Part shown: in pieces, positions 26,065-34,855 of the stretch
How the letters are laid out: the number at the start of each line of letters is the position of its first letter
Numbering within the stretch: the first letter of the stretch is position 1
Source: Ekhidna sp.
GTDB lineage: Bacteria; Bacteroidota; Bacteroidia; Cytophagales; Cyclobacteriaceae
Reading direction: 5' to 3'
DNA length: 37,331 nt
Assembly: GCA_014323825.1 (NCBI GenBank)
Contig: JACONI010000121.1
Span: 7,867-45,197, forward strand
Made by a program: the position numbers and the translations under genes
The notes under the pieces: model-generated
Told to the model about the DNA's origin: nothing
Databases searched by the model: none
The model's input: the letters and a program-made list of their open reading frames with translations, nothing else

Positions 26065-26181
26065 TGACGCGTTATAAAAATAAAACACACAAATAGCCAT
26101 GTTTTATACTTCATATTAGCATGATAAACGCATATATTGCATTTTTATAAATAAGTTATTGATAATAAACTTTTTTACATC

Positions 26182-26604
26182 ATGTATCGACTAGAAACTA
26201 AACTATCAAACTTCAAATTCAATACGGTTCATCAACTTGGGCCCTTAACTGTTATGTGGTATAAGTTGGACGAAACAGACGGAGATGAAGATAACAAGGG
26301 TAAGTGTTTAACAAAAGAGGAACTAGATCAACTCATTAACTATGTAGTGAACAACAAAATAAACTTTGGCAATCAGAATTATTTCTCATGTGATGATGAG
26401 GAAAATCCGGGTTGTGATTTATATGACCCCCTTCCAATAGATTCGCTTCTTCCAGCTAACTTGATAGTCCGCAAAGAACTACAACTCGGAAAATCTGATG
26501 GTAATATTTACCGATGTATGGACATTGAACTTCTCAATGCTAACGGCACAACCAATCATAACTATTCACTTGACTTTGACATTATTGGCGAAGTTATTAA
26601 CTAA
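26182..26604 (+). CDS. Hypothetical 140-residue protein
   Basis: The ATG at 26182 opens a 140-residue frame, soluble and acidic, with the segments MWYKLDETDGDEDNKGKCL, CDDEENPGCDLYDP and a C-terminus ending SLDFDIIGEVIN. It has no signal peptide, membrane segment or motif I recognise. The cysteines (C in GKCL, SCDD, GCDL, YRCMD) could form a metal site or be incidental. It lies in the island between tRNA-Glu and the TPR gene and has no obvious partner except the 44-codon frame that starts 6 nt downstream. Confidence 0.6.
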   Translation: MYRLETKLSNFKFNTVHQLGPLTVMWYKLDETDGDEDNKGKCLTKEELDQLINYVVNNKINFGNQNYFSCDDEENPGCDLYDPLPIDSLLPANLIVRKELQLGKSDGNIYRCMDIELLNANGTTNHNYSLDFDIIGEVIN

Positions 26605-26609
26605 CCGAC

Positions 26610-26744
26610 ATGAAAGCACCTCAACACCTAAGTCATAAGCCAATAATTGCTGTAAATGATTATGATAAAATTTTGGTATTGTCAAATAAAGCCCCTAGAT
26701 TAACTACATTTGAATTTATTTATAAAAATTATATACACGAATAG
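26610..26744 (+). CDS. Possible 44-residue protein
   Basis: ATG 26610 to TAG 26744 encodes 44 residues (MKAPQHLSHKPIIAV...IYKNYIHE), 5 nt after the previous gene. No ribosome-binding site or family is evident, and the frame could be chance. I list it because it is the only continuous frame here in the same direction. Confidence 0.2.
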   Translation: MKAPQHLSHKPIIAVNDYDKILVLSNKAPRLTTFEFIYKNYIHE

Positions 26745-26969
26745 GCACACAGAGATAAGCCCGCAGACACGCTTAAAACACGTTTCAACAACTGCGGCAA
26801 ACCCCCGAAAAGCCCGCAAACAAGCAGCCCCAAAGACATACTATATACTGACGTATGCCTCTTGGCCTTATTCTTTAGTTTGTGGAAAACTTTTTAGTCT
26901 GAATATTTGAGTTTTTAAGATCAAAAATGCTAAATTGAATTTTTTCATTATCTGTTCTAAAATCAAACT
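26745..26969. other. Gene-free spacer with locally higher G+C patch
   Basis: About 225 bp between the possible small gene and the TPR gene. The part 26745-26850 is richer in G+C than its neighbours and contains AAGCCCGCA twice. It could be part of a dispersed repeat or the scar of the island edge. I saw no hairpin strong enough to call. Confidence 0.4.
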
Positions 26970-28373
26970 ATGGGAGAAGAACATAAACGCAAGGAGGAGA
27001 GAGAGTTAATAAAAAAGTTTGAAGCTTTTCTTAAAAATCGAGAAAATCACTACTTTGACGAGGATAACTTCATCCGAATAATCAACTATTATAACGTTCA
27101 CAATAAATTAAAACAGGCAATTAAAGCAGCGAACGTTGCTTTAGATCAAATACCTTATTCTGTAGATATTACAATTGAAAAGGCAGATATCCTGGTTAAA
27201 CAAGAACAATCAAATGAGGCCTTGGACTTACTTGATGAAACGCTAAATATCCACCCCAATGATCCGGAGTTGTTGTTGCAAAAAGGGGCAATACATTGTA
27301 TGGTTTCGGAATATAAAGAGGCCATTTCTGCTTATACCGGTGCATTAGTCAATGTGGAAGATAAAGATGAGGTATACTTTAGTATTGGGATGGCGTATCA
27401 GGGTCTTGGTAAATATATGGATGCCGCAAAATACTACAAAAAGGCAATTGAAATAAACATACTGAATGAAAATGCACTTTATGAATTAGCGTATTGTCTG
27501 GATGTTTCAGGTGAGTTAGAAAGTAGTTTGTCTTATTACCAACAATTTATTGATCAAGATCCTTATTCCGAATATGCCTGGTACAACTTAGGAATCGTTT
27601 ACAATAAGCTGGGTAAATTTGAGGAAGCTGTGGATGCGTATGAATATGCGGTAGCTATTGATGAAGATTTTAGTAGTGCGTGGTTTAATATGGGTAATGC
27701 CCAGATGAATCTCGGTCACTATGATAAGGCATTAGCAGCTTACTTTAAAACGTTTGATTTAGAAGGAGCCTCACCTGAAACTTATTGCCATATCGGAGCA
27801 GCATACGATAAACTTTCTCAAAGCGACCTTGCGATCAAATATTATCAGAAAGCAACCAAATTAGATCAGATGTACCATGAAGCATGGTATGGAATTGGTG
27901 TTTGTTTAGCGGTTCAGGATAAGTGGTATGAAGCCATTCATTTCTTAAATCGGGCCCTCAAATTAGATGCTGAAAATGGATTATACTGGAAGGCCGTAGC
28001 TGATGTCGAATATAAAACCGGAAATCTTGTTTCTTCTATTGAAGCGTATCGGGAAGCTAGTGAAATCAATGCAGGAGATCCTGCTGTTTGGCTAGACTGG
28101 TCAATGGTTTATTATGAGCAGGGAGATTATGATCAGGCGATAAGCATTTTGGAAGCAGGGCTTGATGAGTGTCCCGATAGTACGGAAATGTACTATAGAG
28201 GGGTAGTTTATTTGATCGGTTCGGGAAGCTATAAAAATGCAATTAACCGACTGGAAACAGCTTTAATGCTCGACTTTGAAGGACATCAGGTATTGTTTGA
28301 GTTCTTTCCCAATCTATCTACTCAGAAAGCACTTTATCGCATTATTGATCAATTCAGAAAGGATCACCAATAA
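26970..28373 (+). CDS. Tetratricopeptide-repeat protein
   Basis: The 467-residue protein is built of about eleven to twelve TPR units from residue 40 on, with repeated patterns such as AWYNLGIVYNKLGKFEEAVDAYEYAVAID and ALYELAYCLDVSGELESSLSYYQQFIDQDP. The N-terminal 30 residues are charged and lack a signal peptide, so it should be cytoplasmic. TPR proteins mediate protein-protein contacts and the partner cannot be read from sequence. It stands at the right edge of the island, and 64 bp separate it from the phosphosulfolactate synthase gene. Confidence 0.92.
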   Translation: MGEEHKRKEERELIKKFEAFLKNRENHYFDEDNFIRIINYYNVHNKLKQAIKAANVALDQIPYSVDITIEKADILVKQEQSNEALDLLDETLNIHPNDPELLLQKGAIHCMVSEYKEAISAYTGALVNVEDKDEVYFSIGMAYQGLGKYMDAAKYYKKAIEINILNENALYELAYCLDVSGELESSLSYYQQFIDQDPYSEYAWYNLGIVYNKLGKFEEAVDAYEYAVAIDEDFSSAWFNMGNAQMNLGHYDKALAAYFKTFDLEGASPETYCHIGAAYDKLSQSDLAIKYYQKATKLDQMYHEAWYGIGVCLAVQDKWYEAIHFLNRALKLDAENGLYWKAVADVEYKTGNLVSSIEAYREASEINAGDPAVWLDWSMVYYEQGDYDQAISILEAGLDECPDSTEMYYRGVVYLIGSGSYKNAINRLETALMLDFEGHQVLFEFFPNLSTQKALYRIIDQFRKDHQ

Positions 28374-28437
28374 ACTTTGACGATATAAAAATTATTTCTG
28401 ATTTTTGGAATTCTTTACAAACAAGACGAAAAATTTA

Positions 28438-29199
28438 ATGAATTATGACCTGACACAGATTCCTCATAGAGCAGAAAAACCTCGCTCAACAGGATACACC
28501 ATGGTTATGGATAAGGGACTGAGTCTCAGGGAAGTGGAGGATTTAATCGAAACAAGCGGGCCATACATTGACATCGTGAAGTTAGGATGGGGCACTTCCT
28601 ATTTAACTCAAAAATTGAATGAGAAATTAGCTCTTTATAAAGAGGCGGGTATCCCATGTTATCTGGGTGGAACCCTTTTTGAAGCATTCATAGTACGAGA
28701 CCAATTCGAAGATTATCAGAAGATTCTTGATAAGTTCGATCTTGAATACGTTGAAGTATCTGATGGCTCCATTGAATTAGACCATGATAAAAAGTGTGAA
28801 TTTATTAGTATACTCTCTCAGCAAATGACGGTTCTTAGCGAGGTTGGCTCTAAAGATGCAGCTAAAATTATTCCCCCCTATAAATGGATTGAGCAAATGC
28901 AAACCGAACTTGATGCAGGAGCCTGGAAGGTTATCGGTGAAGCAAGAGAAAGTGGAAATGTTGGACTTTTTAGAGACTCCGGAGAAGTTCGTCAAGGTCT
29001 GGTAGAAGAAATTTTGACCAAAATTCCGAGTGAAAAGATACTTTGGGAAGCACCTCAAAAAGCACAACAGGTGTGGTTTATCAAACTATGCGGCACTAAC
29101 GTTAATCTGGGCAATATTGCTCCAAATGAAGTAATTCCTCTGGAAACCATTCGACTAGGTCTGAGAGGAGATACATTCGGTTATTTTTTAGATAAGTGA
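28438..29199 (+). CDS. comA: (2R)-phosphosulfolactate synthase
   Basis: ComA joins phosphoenolpyruvate and sulfite to give phosphosulfolactate, the first step to sulfolactate and, in methanogens, to coenzyme M. The 253-residue length fits the family. The TIM-barrel markers MVMDKGLS, DIVKLGWGTS, PCYLGGTLFEAF and VSDGSIEL are present. The ATG at 28438 is chosen over a TTG 33 nt upstream because it gives the usual N-terminus. Bacteroidota do not make coenzyme M; the gene is known there by homology only, and the product may feed sulfonate metabolism or sulfonolipids. It starts a run of genes with 1-4 nt overlaps through DUF368, aroE and uvrB. Confidence 0.9.
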   Translation: MNYDLTQIPHRAEKPRSTGYTMVMDKGLSLREVEDLIETSGPYIDIVKLGWGTSYLTQKLNEKLALYKEAGIPCYLGGTLFEAFIVRDQFEDYQKILDKFDLEYVEVSDGSIELDHDKKCEFISILSQQMTVLSEVGSKDAAKIIPPYKWIEQMQTELDAGAWKVIGEARESGNVGLFRDSGEVRQGLVEEILTKIPSEKILWEAPQKAQQVWFIKLCGTNVNLGNIAPNEVIPLETIRLGLRGDTFGYFLDK

Positions 29200-30131
29200 A
29201 AAGCAGCTTCATTCTTTTTTTGAAAGGAGTGGCTATGGGAGGGGCCAATGTGATACCCGGCGTATCCGGCGGAACGATCGCTTTTATCACAGGAGTCTAT
29301 GATAAGCTTATCACATCTCTTAAATCTTTTGATTTACACGCAATTAAGCTGCTGTTGAAATTTAAAATAAAGGATTTTGCCATCCATATTAATCTTCAAT
29401 TTTTGATGGTGTTAATGATGGGTGTGTTGGTGAGTCTGGTAACTTTTGGTAAGGCCGTTAAGTACATTATCGACTTAGGTGAAATCTATGAGCAAATGGT
29501 ATGGGCATTTTTCTTTGGGCTCATTATGGCATCAATATACTACGTTGGAAAGCAAATAAAAAAATGGAATGCATCAGTTGTAATAAGTGGTCTTATTGGG
29601 TTGATTATTGCGATTGTTCTTGCATTTTTAAAACCCGCACAGGAAAATGATTCTTTCTTTTACTTAACGATTTGTGGTGTTGTGGCAATGAGTAGTATGT
29701 TACTTCCCGGACTTTCAGGATCGTTCGTACTCATTTTGATGGGGAATTACAGATTAATCATGTTAGAGGCTATCCCGGATCGTAACCTTGAAATTATTTT
29801 GGCAGTTGGGATTGGCGCGGTCGTTGGGTTTATTATTCTTTCAAGGATCATTTCTTACTTACTCACAAAATATGAAAACAAGACATTAAGTGGTTTAACA
29901 GGGTTCATATTTGGTTCGCTTACCATTATTTGGCCCTGGAAAGAGAAAGTCTACTTGCTAGATGAAAGTGGTTCTTTACTATTAAAAGACGGCGAAAAAG
30001 TTGTTAGTGGTTACGAATGGTTTTTACCTGAGTTCGACGGTTCAGTACTTGTTGCTGCATCGCTTATGATTGCAGGTGCTGTGCTCGTTTGGCTCGTAGA
30101 ATACCTTGGAAATAAGACTGAATTGGAATGA
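29196..30131 (+). CDS. DUF368 family membrane protein (PopT-type undecaprenyl-phosphate carrier)
   Basis: The 311-residue protein has about nine hydrophobic segments and the family signatures GVAMGGANVIPGVSGGTIAF at the N-terminus and LLPGLSGSFVLILMGNY in the middle, a pseudo-repeat of the same motif. DUF368 proteins were shown in other bacteria to recycle undecaprenyl phosphate across the membrane, which supports cell-wall assembly; that role is carried over by homology. It begins with GTG overlapping the stop of comA (GTGA), and its stop overlaps the aroE ATG (ATGA). Confidence 0.92.
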   Translation: MKSSFILFLKGVAMGGANVIPGVSGGTIAFITGVYDKLITSLKSFDLHAIKLLLKFKIKDFAIHINLQFLMVLMMGVLVSLVTFGKAVKYIIDLGEIYEQMVWAFFFGLIMASIYYVGKQIKKWNASVVISGLIGLIIAIVLAFLKPAQENDSFFYLTICGVVAMSSMLLPGLSGSFVLILMGNYRLIMLEAIPDRNLEIILAVGIGAVVGFIILSRIISYLLTKYENKTLSGLTGFIFGSLTIIWPWKEKVYLLDESGSLLLKDGEKVVSGYEWFLPEFDGSVLVAASLMIAGAVLVWLVEYLGNKTELE

Positions 30132-30865
30132 AACGATTTGGCTTAATTGGCTTTCCGGTAGGACATAGCTTTTCCAAAAAGTACTTTACAGAAAAGTTTG
30201 AGAAGCTCAAGTTGAAGGATCATATATACGATTTGTATGAGATGGAGTTTCTGCATGAACTCCCATCACTTTGGATGAGATATCCTGATTTAATAGGAAT
30301 AAATGTAACAGTGCCTCACAAAGAAGGTGTTATTGAATACCTAGACCAGCAAGATGCCAGTTCAGTAAAAGTTGGGGCGATAAATGTGATTTTGAAAAAG
30401 AAAGGGAATCTAATTGGATTCAATACGGATTACTTAGCATTTAAGGAATCATTTAAGAACTGGGTAAATGGTTTTCAGGGGAAGGCACTTATTCTGGGCT
30501 CCGGAGGAGCCTCCAAAGCCGTTCAGGCCGCTTTGTCAGATTTAGGTATTCCATTTAATACGGTTTCAAGAGCCTCTGGTTCAGGCGGCTATACCTACGA
30601 ACAAATAAATAAAAACAAGAAAATTATTGAGCACTTTAAGCTAATTATCAATACTACTCCACTGGGGATGTATCCAAATGAGAATGAATGTCCTGATATT
30701 CCTTATGAACATTTGAGTGCTGACCATTTGTTGTACGATCTCGTATATAATCCCCGGGAAACTAAGTTTATGAGTTTAGGGATGAATAAAGGAGCTCAAG
30801 TCAAGAATGGAATGGAAATGCTTGAATTACAGGCGGAGAAATCTTGGGATATCTGGAGTAATTAA
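30128..30865 (+). CDS. aroE: Shikimate dehydrogenase
   Basis: AroE reduces 3-dehydroshikimate to shikimate in the aromatic amino acid pathway. The 245-residue sequence has GHSFSKKYF (12-20) for substrate binding, catalytic Lys65 in NVTVPHKE, Asp101 in FNTDYLAF, and a nucleotide loop GSGGASKA (about 124-131). The length is at the short end of the family. The 4-nt overlap with DUF368 and 1-nt overlap with uvrB mean it is coupled on both sides. I see no shared pathway among these neighbours. Confidence 0.95.
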   Translation: MKRFGLIGFPVGHSFSKKYFTEKFEKLKLKDHIYDLYEMEFLHELPSLWMRYPDLIGINVTVPHKEGVIEYLDQQDASSVKVGAINVILKKKGNLIGFNTDYLAFKESFKNWVNGFQGKALILGSGGASKAVQAALSDLGIPFNTVSRASGSGGYTYEQINKNKKIIEHFKLIINTTPLGMYPNENECPDIPYEHLSADHLLYDLVYNPRETKFMSLGMNKGAQVKNGMEMLELQAEKSWDIWSN

Positions 30866-32886
30866 TGGATTTCAAGCTATCATCAGAATACAGCCCTACA
30901 GGAGATCAACCTGAAGCTATCAGGCAGCTCGGCGAAGGTATCATTAAAGGAGAACCTTCTCAGACCCTTTTAGGTGTTACGGGGTCTGGAAAAACCTTTA
31001 CGATGGCCAATGTAGTAGAGGAGGTACAAAGACCAACCCTCGTTTTAAGCCATAACAAAACACTGGCAGCGCAGCTATACGGAGAGTTCAAACGCTTCTT
31101 CCCGGAAAATGCGGTAGAGTACTTCATTTCATATTATGATTATTACCAGCCTGAAGCCTATATCCCTACGAGCAATATCTACATAGAAAAAGACCTTTCT
31201 ATTAATGATGAAATTGAGAAGTTGAGACTAAGTGCAACGTCTGCATTACTCTCCGGAAGGAGAGATGTAATAGTTGTTGCATCCGTATCCTGCATTTATG
31301 GCATTGGGAACCCGGAAGAGTTTGGGAAAAATGTTATCCGACTGCAACAAGGAGATGTCATTTCAAGGAATAAATTTCTTTTTGATCTCGTAGACATACT
31401 TTATAGCAGAACTGAAGTCGAGTTCAAAAGAGGGACATTTAGAGTAAAAGGAGATACCGTTGATGTTTTTGTAGCGTATGCGGACTTTGCTTATCGGTTT
31501 ATCTTCTGGGGTGATGAGATTGAGTCCATTCAAAGAATTGATCCTGCTACAGGTGAGAAACAATCTGATGAGAGAATCATTACCATATTTCCGGCAAATT
31601 TATTTGTGACCGGAAAAGACCGGCTGCAAGTTGCCATGAAGGAAATTCAGGACGATATGGTAGAGCAGGTTCACTACTTTGAAGATGAGAGACGCTTTCT
31701 TGAGGCGAAGAGATTGAAAGAACGGACGGAGTTTGATCTTGAGATGATTTATGAAATCGGGTATTGTTCCGGTGTTGAAAATTATTCACGTTATTTTGAT
31801 CGCAGAAAGCCCGGTACCAGACCATTCTGTCTGTTGGATTATTTCCCTGAAGATTATTTAATGATCATTGATGAGAGTCATGTAACGATACCTCAGGTAA
31901 GAGGTATGTGGGGAGGCGACAGAAGCAGGAAAGTGAATTTGGTCGACTATGGATTTCGGCTTCCTTCTGCACTTGATAATCGTCCACTAACTTTCAATGA
32001 GTTTGAGGATATGTTAAATCAGGTAGTTTTTGTGAGTGCTACTCCGGGGGATTATGAGCTGAGAAAATCCGAAGGTGTCATCATTGAACAACTAATACGC
32101 CCCACCGGATTATTAGATCCTGTTATTGATGTGAGACCAAGTGTCAATCAAATAGACGATTTAATGGAGGAAATCCAACAAAGAATAGAAATGGAGGATC
32201 GTGTTCTTGTTACCACACTGACTAAAAGAATGGCTGAAGAATTGACAAAATATTTGCTAAATGCGGGTGTAAGAACAAGATATATCCATTCGGAAGTAGA
32301 CGTATTGGATAGAGTTGAGATTTTGAGAGAGTTAAGACTCGGGGTATTTGATGTTTTGGTAGGGGTAAATCTTTTGAGAGAAGGGCTTGATCTGCCGGAG
32401 GTCTCGCTGGTCACAATTCTGGATGCGGATAAAGAGGGCTACCTCAGAAATGAACGGTCACTGGTTCAAACCATAGGAAGAGCCGCCAGAAACGAGCGAG
32501 GTAAGGTAATCATGTATGCAGACAAGGTTACCCGGTCAATGAGGCAAGCCATTGATGAAACCAACCGAAGAAGGAGTATTCAAATGCAATATAATGAAGA
32601 GCATGGAATTACTCCAATGACAGTGAAAAAGGATCGATTGGAAATACTAAGACAAACCGGTGTGGCGGATAAGAAAAAAGGAGCAAAGAAATATTACATG
32701 GAAGAAGAACAGAGTATCGCTGCTGACCCTGTAGTCTCTTATATGTCAAAGGGTCAATTGCAAAAGCTTGCAACGGAGACAAAAAGAAAGATGGAGAAGG
32801 CAGCAAAAAACCTGGATTTTATGGAAGCAGCAAAACTAAGAGACGAATTGCTGGAAGTTGAAAAACTGATAAGTAAAAGTAAATAG
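30865..32886 (+). CDS. uvrB: Excinuclease ABC subunit B
   Basis: UvrB is the damage-verifying helicase of nucleotide excision repair, working with UvrA and UvrC. The 673-residue length is typical. Walker A GVTGSGKT (37-44), the beta-hairpin region YDYYQPEAYIP, the helicase DESH motif, FVSATPG and the motif VI-like QTIGRAARN are all present. A UVR domain closes the C-terminus (KRKMEKAAKNLDFMEAAKLRDELLEVEK). Its ATG overlaps the aroE stop by one base. Confidence 0.98.
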   Translation: MDFKLSSEYSPTGDQPEAIRQLGEGIIKGEPSQTLLGVTGSGKTFTMANVVEEVQRPTLVLSHNKTLAAQLYGEFKRFFPENAVEYFISYYDYYQPEAYIPTSNIYIEKDLSINDEIEKLRLSATSALLSGRRDVIVVASVSCIYGIGNPEEFGKNVIRLQQGDVISRNKFLFDLVDILYSRTEVEFKRGTFRVKGDTVDVFVAYADFAYRFIFWGDEIESIQRIDPATGEKQSDERIITIFPANLFVTGKDRLQVAMKEIQDDMVEQVHYFEDERRFLEAKRLKERTEFDLEMIYEIGYCSGVENYSRYFDRRKPGTRPFCLLDYFPEDYLMIIDESHVTIPQVRGMWGGDRSRKVNLVDYGFRLPSALDNRPLTFNEFEDMLNQVVFVSATPGDYELRKSEGVIIEQLIRPTGLLDPVIDVRPSVNQIDDLMEEIQQRIEMEDRVLVTTLTKRMAEELTKYLLNAGVRTRYIHSEVDVLDRVEILRELRLGVFDVLVGVNLLREGLDLPEVSLVTILDADKEGYLRNERSLVQTIGRAARNERGKVIMYADKVTRSMRQAIDETNRRRSIQMQYNEEHGITPMTVKKDRLEILRQTGVADKKKGAKKYYMEEEQSIAADPVVSYMSKGQLQKLATETKRKMEKAAKNLDFMEAAKLRDELLEVEKLISKSK

Positions 32887-32923
32887 CCTGACCTCTTAGA
32901 TTTAACTCTTTCCCGAAAGAACT

Positions 32924-32931
32924 TACTTTTG
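32924..32931 (+). promoter_or_regulatory. Possible -7 box of the fabH promoter
   Basis: TACTTTTG matches TAnnTTTG and lies 65 nt before the fabH ATG. No good TTG box is seen about 19 nt upstream, so the assignment is tentative. Confidence 0.4.
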
Positions 32932-32995
32932 TAATAAACCTAACTGGGTACCGGTAATCAATTAGTATTGTTTCAAATCTAAACTCAAATCTTCT

Positions 32996-33964
32996 ATGTC
33001 CAAAATAACTGCCTTTGGTACTTATGTTCCGGAGAGAATAATAGATAATCATTACTTTGAAAAAATTATAGACACAAATGATGAATGGATTCTATCAAGG
33101 ACAGGAGTAAAAACGAGGCGGTTTTCAAAGGAGGGGGAGTTCACAAGTGATATGAGTGTGAAAGCCGTTAAGGATTTGCAAAAAAATAGCGGTGCAGATA
33201 TTTCTGATATTGACTTCATCATCGCTTGCACTACATCTCCTGATCAGCCCATGCCTAATGTTGCTTCCCGTGTACAATACAAGCTGGGAATTCAAAATAC
33301 CGGCTGCAACGATGTATATGCGGCGTGTGCCGGATTCGTCTATGGGCTCCAGCTGGCTCACGGACTGGTAACAGCAGGAATCAACAAGAAAGTACTGATA
33401 ATCGGGGCCGAGACATTGTCTAAAATTACTGATTTTGAGGACAGGACCTCATGTATTCTTTTTGGTGATGCAGCAGGTGCAGCACTGGTCGAACCTTCCG
33501 AAGAGGAACATTTTATTGCTTTTAATTCAGGCACCAACGGTAGTTTTGGACAAGATTTATACCTAAGCCATAAGAAGAATAGTATTAATGGAGTTGAGAT
33601 GAGATGTAACAGTAAAATTGTGCAAAATGGAAAATCAATCTTTAAGTGGGCGGTGGGTAACATTCCGATAAAAATCAAAGAACTGGTCGAGAAGGCAGGA
33701 CTTACACTTGATGACATTGATTACATCGTACCTCATAGTGCTAATCTAAGAATCATTGAAGCAATCGCTAAGAGCCTTGACTATCCTCTGAAAAAGATGC
33801 CGGAGAGCATAACAGAATTTGGAAATACTTCGTCAGCATCAATTCCTCTTGCCATAGCAAAATCCCGGAAAAACGGAGGAATAAAAAGTGGAGATATAAT
33901 TTTAATGATGGGATTTGGCGGAGGATTAACTTTTGCAGGAGCCATTATTAAATGGAGCCTTTAG
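32996..33964 (+). CDS. fabH: 3-oxoacyl-ACP synthase III family protein
   Basis: FabH condenses an acyl-CoA with malonyl-ACP to start fatty-acid synthesis. The 322-residue protein carries the catalytic triad Cys111 (YAACAGF), His247 (VPHSANLRI) and Asn277 (GNTSSASIP). It also has the dimer-forming N-terminal DTNDEWILSRTGVKTRR. It is a stand-alone gene, not in a fab cluster, so it may be a second FabH or a relative with another starter acyl group. The symbol therefore describes the family rather than a proven function. Confidence 0.88.
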   Translation: MSKITAFGTYVPERIIDNHYFEKIIDTNDEWILSRTGVKTRRFSKEGEFTSDMSVKAVKDLQKNSGADISDIDFIIACTTSPDQPMPNVASRVQYKLGIQNTGCNDVYAACAGFVYGLQLAHGLVTAGINKKVLIIGAETLSKITDFEDRTSCILFGDAAGAALVEPSEEEHFIAFNSGTNGSFGQDLYLSHKKNSINGVEMRCNSKIVQNGKSIFKWAVGNIPIKIKELVEKAGLTLDDIDYIVPHSANLRIIEAIAKSLDYPLKKMPESITEFGNTSSASIPLAIAKSRKNGGIKSGDIILMMGFGGGLTFAGAIIKWSL

Positions 33965-34285
33965 CAAAAAAAATTAAATTTTTAATTAATAAGTTTTTTA
34001 AACTTCAAATGTTGTATTACATTTGCAATGTCATCAAAAAGTAATGAGCTTTTTCTGAGGGCTCCCAGCCCTCAATTGGTGGTGAAAAGGGCGGAGTGGG
34101 GGCTCCGCCCTTTCTTATTGAATGAGGTTTGCTCTGTCCGTTACAGATAAATTTGTTTTCAAGATTTTTAGAGTATTTTAAAGAAAAATCAAGAAGAGTT
34201 AAACTAAAGATACAGTTATCCTCCCCGTCAGGGCAGACTTCCGGCCGGGTTTATTCATGGAAGTTTTTGTTACAGGCTGGTTTTA
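33965..34285. other. Spacer holding a candidate small RNA
   Basis: About 320 bp between convergent genes. The left third carries a promoter-like box and two strong hairpins, described separately. The right part (34121-34285) has no structure or frame I can support. Confidence 0.5.
34018..34120 (+). ncRNA. Candidate small RNA with two hairpins
   Basis: TACATTTG at 34018-34025 matches the Bacteroidota -7 box, predicting a start near 34031. The transcript would hold hairpin 1, TGAGGGCT (34056-34063) paired with AGCCCTCA (34067-34074) around a CCC loop, and hairpin 2, AAAGGGCGGAG (34086-34096) paired with CTCCGCCCTTT (34103-34113), with loop TGGGGG. Hairpin 2 resembles a terminator. No clear -33 TTG box is present. 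A chance 40-codon frame (ATG 34029) also crosses it; I prefer RNA because of the stems. It could alternatively be the end of fabH transcription. Confidence 0.5.
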
Positions 34286-34780
34286 CTAATCCGATAAAAC
34301 TAAAGTTTCTTCACTTAATTCCAATTTATGAATTGCCTGCTTGGCCTTTTCAATAATTCGCTCCCTCACCGGATGACTAAACATAAAGAACTTTTCACCT
34401 GAATCCAACTTTAAAAAAGTGTGATATTCATAATTAGTCGAAATATTTTTATTGTTTGCAAGGGAGTAGATGGTTTGCTTAATTTCAATTCGATTGATGA
34501 AGACCTTTTCAATGGATGTGACGGATGTAACCCGGCCAAATTTGAATCCCATAACCCATGCCCCATTGAATATCTTTTTTTCTTCCAGGTCTATTGTTAA
34601 GATGTCAGTCGCAAACCAAACGGCAGGTACTAATGCAGAGAGTGCAATAGCAAGGACTATTGAATAAGGCTGAGCGAATTGATTCATACTTATCACAACA
34701 AGTGCGCCCGGAATCATCGCTATGAAAAACCTAAGCGGAAGTGGAAGGGTTTTCCCCTGGTGTATGCTAACTATTTTCAT
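34286..34780 (-). CDS. Small membrane protein with PH-like tail, unknown function
   Basis: The 164-residue protein has two adjacent hydrophobic segments (about residues 17-31 and 40-57) followed by a soluble domain beginning DILTIDLEEKKIFNG. The arrangement, two helices then a beta-rich domain, resembles bacterial PH-like (bPH) membrane proteins. No catalytic motif is visible. It is divergent from the LON-domain gene, with 75 bp between. I do not recognise a named family. Confidence 0.65.
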   Translation of the reverse strand: MKIVSIHQGKTLPLPLRFFIAMIPGALVVISMNQFAQPYSIVLAIALSALVPAVWFATDILTIDLEEKKIFNGAWVMGFKFGRVTSVTSIEKVFINRIEIKQTIYSLANNKNISTNYEYHTFLKLDSGEKFFMFSHPVRERIIEKAKQAIHKLELSEETLVLSD

Positions 34781-34855
34781 TTATATTAGAATTTGTTAAA
34801 ACTATTTGTCATGTGATTAGTTTGGTCTCAAAACATTTGGTGAAACGTTTTGCAA

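Noticed and set aside
24985-26073. CRISPR array or integron attC array
   Set aside because: There are just two long direct repeats separated by genes, with no regular spacing and no clear attC core sites.
26691-26699. CCCCTAG as a second copy of the tRNA-Glu 3' end (attR-like)
   Set aside because: Only about 7 bases match (ATTCCCCTAGGGACT in the tRNA versus AAGCCCCTAGATTAAC), which is expected by chance.
34029-34151. Short reading frame through the two hairpins
   Set aside because: Its codons are dictated by the stems; no ribosome-binding site or family. The RNA interpretation is preferred.
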